A DNA stretch of 64,000 nucleotides from Sitta carolinensis (taxonomy: Eukaryota > Chordata > Aves > Passeriformes > Sittidae): NCBI GenBank assembly GCA_032173965.1, contig CM063290.1, positions 12,797,501 to 12,861,500 of the forward strand, in the 5' to 3' direction. Shown piece by piece: positions 61,331 through 64,000 of this stretch. Position 1 is the first letter of the stretch, and the number at the start of each line of letters is the position of its first letter. The notes beneath the pieces are model-generated. The model searched no databases and was not told the DNA's origin. It saw only the letters and a program-made list of their open reading frames with translations. The position numbers and the translations under genes were made by a program.

Positions 61331-63029
61331 CATCTCAGGAACAGAAAAATTCTCTTTGAATACATTCTTCTTTCCTGCTTTAAAAGTGGATGAAAAAAGG
61401 GCAGGAAAACATACTGAAGGGAAGAGAAGGAGTCATTACCCCTTTCAATTACTGTATCTTTCCTTTATGTATTACCAAAATTAAAGCTGAAGAAACAGTT
61501 TTGAACAAAGCTGTGAAGCTCACTCTCATACAGAATTGTAGGCCCAGAAGCCAAAGGCAAGTAAGATGAAGCTAAAATTTTTTTCAGTTGTGAGAAAATT
61601 GCATGGCTTCAGTTAAATGTGTCCTTTTCAATCAGGTCAGTTAATCCAGAGGAAGAATTGTGCTGAACATAGGTTTGAACCCTAATTTTGCCAACTCAAA
61701 TCAAAGGGCCTGGGATGGAAAGCCATCCAGTCTGAAACACAGAAATGTCTTCCCGGGAAGCCTCCTGCTGGCTGGTCGATTAGCCGGTGTGCAGTGGCCA
61801 GCCATCTCCATCAGCAAGCAGCTGTCACACCCTTTGGCTGAGCTGGGGCTGCTGCTGGCTATCCAGGGCAGTACACAGCTTGCTGTTTTATTCGCTTGCT
61901 TGCATTTGCTGGGTTTTGTGGACTGAATTATTCATCCAGTAGCAATTGTCAAATGATCTGGGCCAGAGAAATTCATTTTCTTGCAGCACCCAACCTGATG
62001 TGGCAGTGAGCCGTTATGTACCACACCAGAATTAGCAGCTGCTGCTTTTTAGAGAGGCAGTGCTTCACTGATGTACCACTAGAAAGGCACTGCCAAGAGA
62101 TAGCCCCAAATGTTTCAGAGGCAGCTGTTTGCCTGGAGAAGGTGCTGACATTGCTTTGCAGATACCAACCAAAGCTGCTAACAAAAACAGAACCATGCCA
62201 AATGAATGAAGAGATGGGGACTGTCTTAATTCCAAGTTTTGTAGCCGATGTGACCTGTACTTTGCCATTTTCCTCTTTTCTGTTTATATGGACCACCAGC
62301 ATTGGACTAAGGTTATAGGTTTGTAAGGTTGGATTCCTCTTGTTGAGTCTGGATGTGACTGGGCACAACTGCAGTTTCCTCCTAATAGCAAAACACACAG
62401 TTGTCTAGAGCCTGCCCTTCACCTCAATCAGTGGCTATTCTGCAAGTAATCAGAGAAGCTGTGACTGTGGGAATGCATGTTGCTGAGCAAGCCCTACTAT
62501 GCACAATAAAATATTCGTGTGTACCAACAGTGTCTACATATCCCTGGAGACATGAAAACATTCAAAATCATAGTCCTTTAACTTCTCCAGTGCTGCTGCA
62601 GCCTTTCCTCACCTCTTCCCCTCCCTACCACCACAGACTTTCTCAGAAGTTTCTAAAACTCCATCCAAGTCAAAAGTTGATTTTACTCTGATACCAGTAC
62701 TCTATTCTTTTTATATTCAGACTTAGGGACTCAGTCACGCTCAGGTCAAGCTGCCATTCATCACAGGAAAACTTGGCCCCTTGGTTGTGGAGGCTTTAAA
62801 GACTGGAAAAAGTCTTTAGGGCCTGTGGATGCTTGCTAGTCTGATCTGTCCAGTAAGAAGCCTACAGGAGAAACCTAGAGCAGAGCTGGAACTTGGATTT
62901 GGGATCCACCATAAGAGTAATGGTTTACCTAAACTGTGATATATATAACCTATCATTATTCCTGTAGAAGAAAAGGACTCTGTGGTAGTAGATTCTCTTC
63001 AGTCTAGCAGAGAAAGTCAAAATAAAACT
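61331..63029. other. Non-coding stretch
   Basis: Frames at about 61660-61926, 61973-62398 and 62401-62691 (88-141 codons) overlap on both strands and show no domain. The GGTTTGAACCC string at about 61672 recalls a tRNA-type B box, but no A box or tRNA fold accompanies it. GGCAGTGC at 62056 and GCACTGCC at 62087 form an 8-pair stem with a 23-base loop, too short to call a microRNA. Confidence 0.4.
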
Positions 63030-63150
63030 ATGTTGCTAGAAACTGAAGGCAGGCATAATTGTTTTATACAGTGAGAGTAATTAATCACTGGAACTCAAGG
63101 AGGTTAAATATCCTCTATTGCTTGTAATCAGGGTGGAATATCTTCCAATA
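63030..63150 (+). mobile_element. CR1-type LINE relic (sense orientation)
   Basis: CAGTGAGAGTAATTAATCAC then TGGAACTCAAGGAGGTTAAA and TCCTCTATTGCTTGTAATC follows the 3' part of sauropsid CR1, where the consensus reads roughly CAGTGAGAGTAATTAACCAC then TGGAACAATTTACC, AAGGGAGGT and TCTCCATCACTTG. It is diverged and open at neither end, so an old dead fragment. The characteristic 3'-terminal ATTCTATG repeat is not seen. Together with the relic at 30243 it supports a bird or other reptile as host. Confidence 0.6.
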
Positions 63151-64000
63151 CCTCAGCCACAAGAAAGAAGCTTGAGATAGAACTCATTGTCTTACATCTT
63201 TAATTTGTGCTATGCTAGAAGCCCTGAACAACATGGTTCTTACTGAACAAGGAATCTATGAATAACTGCTCTTAATTTTTGCCTTTTTTTCCTTCACTAC
63301 TGGTTATTTTGAAAGCAAAATGGGAGTCAAAACCTGCAGCTGAGTTTGGCATCAGAGATGAGATTTTAGTCTGTTAAAAAATGAGATTTTTTTTCTCCAA
63401 GAAAACACTTTCTAGAATTCTGAGCCTGTGTTACACATAATGGAGAGGTACAAACCAGTGACAAAAATACCCTCTACAACATTCCCTCTCTCCCATTCAT
63501 GAAGCATTATTTGCAGGCAGAATAATCTAAAAAAACCGTAATGGTTTAGGTGCTGTTGCATTATATTCCTTATGATCAGAAGAAACTATAATCAACAATT
63601 CTGCTTTTTCTTCTATTGTAATAATAAATAGTGAAAACTAGCAATTCCATTTAAAATAGCTTTAAGTGGCACTACAGATCAGACCATAAAGAATTGTTTG
63701 CCTTACGCATTATGAACTCATGAAGTATTTCTTGATTATCCCTTTTCTTGGTAATATCATATAATTAACTTAGCAACATTCTGAGTTTTAATAAAGATTT
63801 TTATTACTGTATTATACAAACAAGTTTCGTTTTCCAGGTCCGCATGCAGGAGAAGTGTTAGCAAAAATAAATATTCTAATCACTTTTGTCAAAACAAATT
63901 ACTAACAATGTCTTTACTATTCTGCATGTGAGAGCTACTTGTAATGTTCATTAATCTAACAGTTTATGATTTTGATTTCCAGATGGAATGATTAGCATTT
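63151..64000. other. AT-rich non-coding stretch
   Basis: No gene, RNA or repeat recognised up to the window end. Confidence 0.5.

Noticed and set aside
61668..61690. GGTTTGAACCC as a tRNA-type B box
   Set aside because: One key base differs, and no A box, cloverleaf or SINE body is present.
62056..62094. GGCAGTGC/GCACTGCC inverted repeat as a microRNA hairpin
   Set aside because: Only eight pairs with a 23-base loop and no extended stem.

Overview
The window looks like vertebrate nuclear DNA that is almost wholly non-coding, most likely sauropsid and probably avian. Reasons: it is AT-rich throughout with scattered GC-richer patches; no open frame shows a recognisable domain; there are no bacterial-type operons; interspersed repeats are sparse and badly decayed. 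The recognisable relics are two CR1-type LINE fragments (about 30243-30340 and 63030-63150), a relic of the CATTGACTTCAATGGG-type repeat (45188-45238), another old amniote-type repeat (50015-50078) and two MIR-like fragments (17826-17866, 52109-52140). I saw no Alu, L1 or rodent SINE. The species cannot be fixed from the sequence. Family names are from memory, not from a search.

Layout. 1-26 kb: AT-rich sequence with small GC patches (about 3.9-4.3, 12.4-12.9 and 15.8-16.15 kb), a compound (AT)n/(T)52 tract at 21.1 kb and an AT microsatellite at 22.35 kb. 26.17-26.42 kb: two exon-like segments 112 bases apart, the second holding an ATG, a hydrophobic signal-peptide-like stretch and a consensus donor. 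26-47 kb: AT-rich DNA with a CR1 relic, a strong G-quadruplex motif (32.35 kb), GC patches at 41.3 and 42.8-43.2 kb (the latter ending at a poly(A) signal) and a TAAT-rich block at 44.1-44.5 kb. 47.8-48.3 kb: the most distinctive object, an isolated CpG-rich island holding a minisatellite of five 40-46-base units that decays into a GGTCCC hexamer array, beside a good CTCF-like motif. 48.3-64 kb: AT-rich DNA with very long homopolymers (T36, A49), small local duplications, weak exon candidates and a terminal CR1 relic.

No gene is confidently identified. The short open frames are what chance gives in DNA of this composition, and the longest (about 220 codons at 47.7-48.4 kb) is a by-product of the stop-free minisatellite. 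The likeliest reading is an intergenic desert or a large intron of a gene whose main exons lie outside. Exon candidates are listed with low confidence because several equally good-looking splice-site pairs turned up by eye, so the false-positive rate is high.
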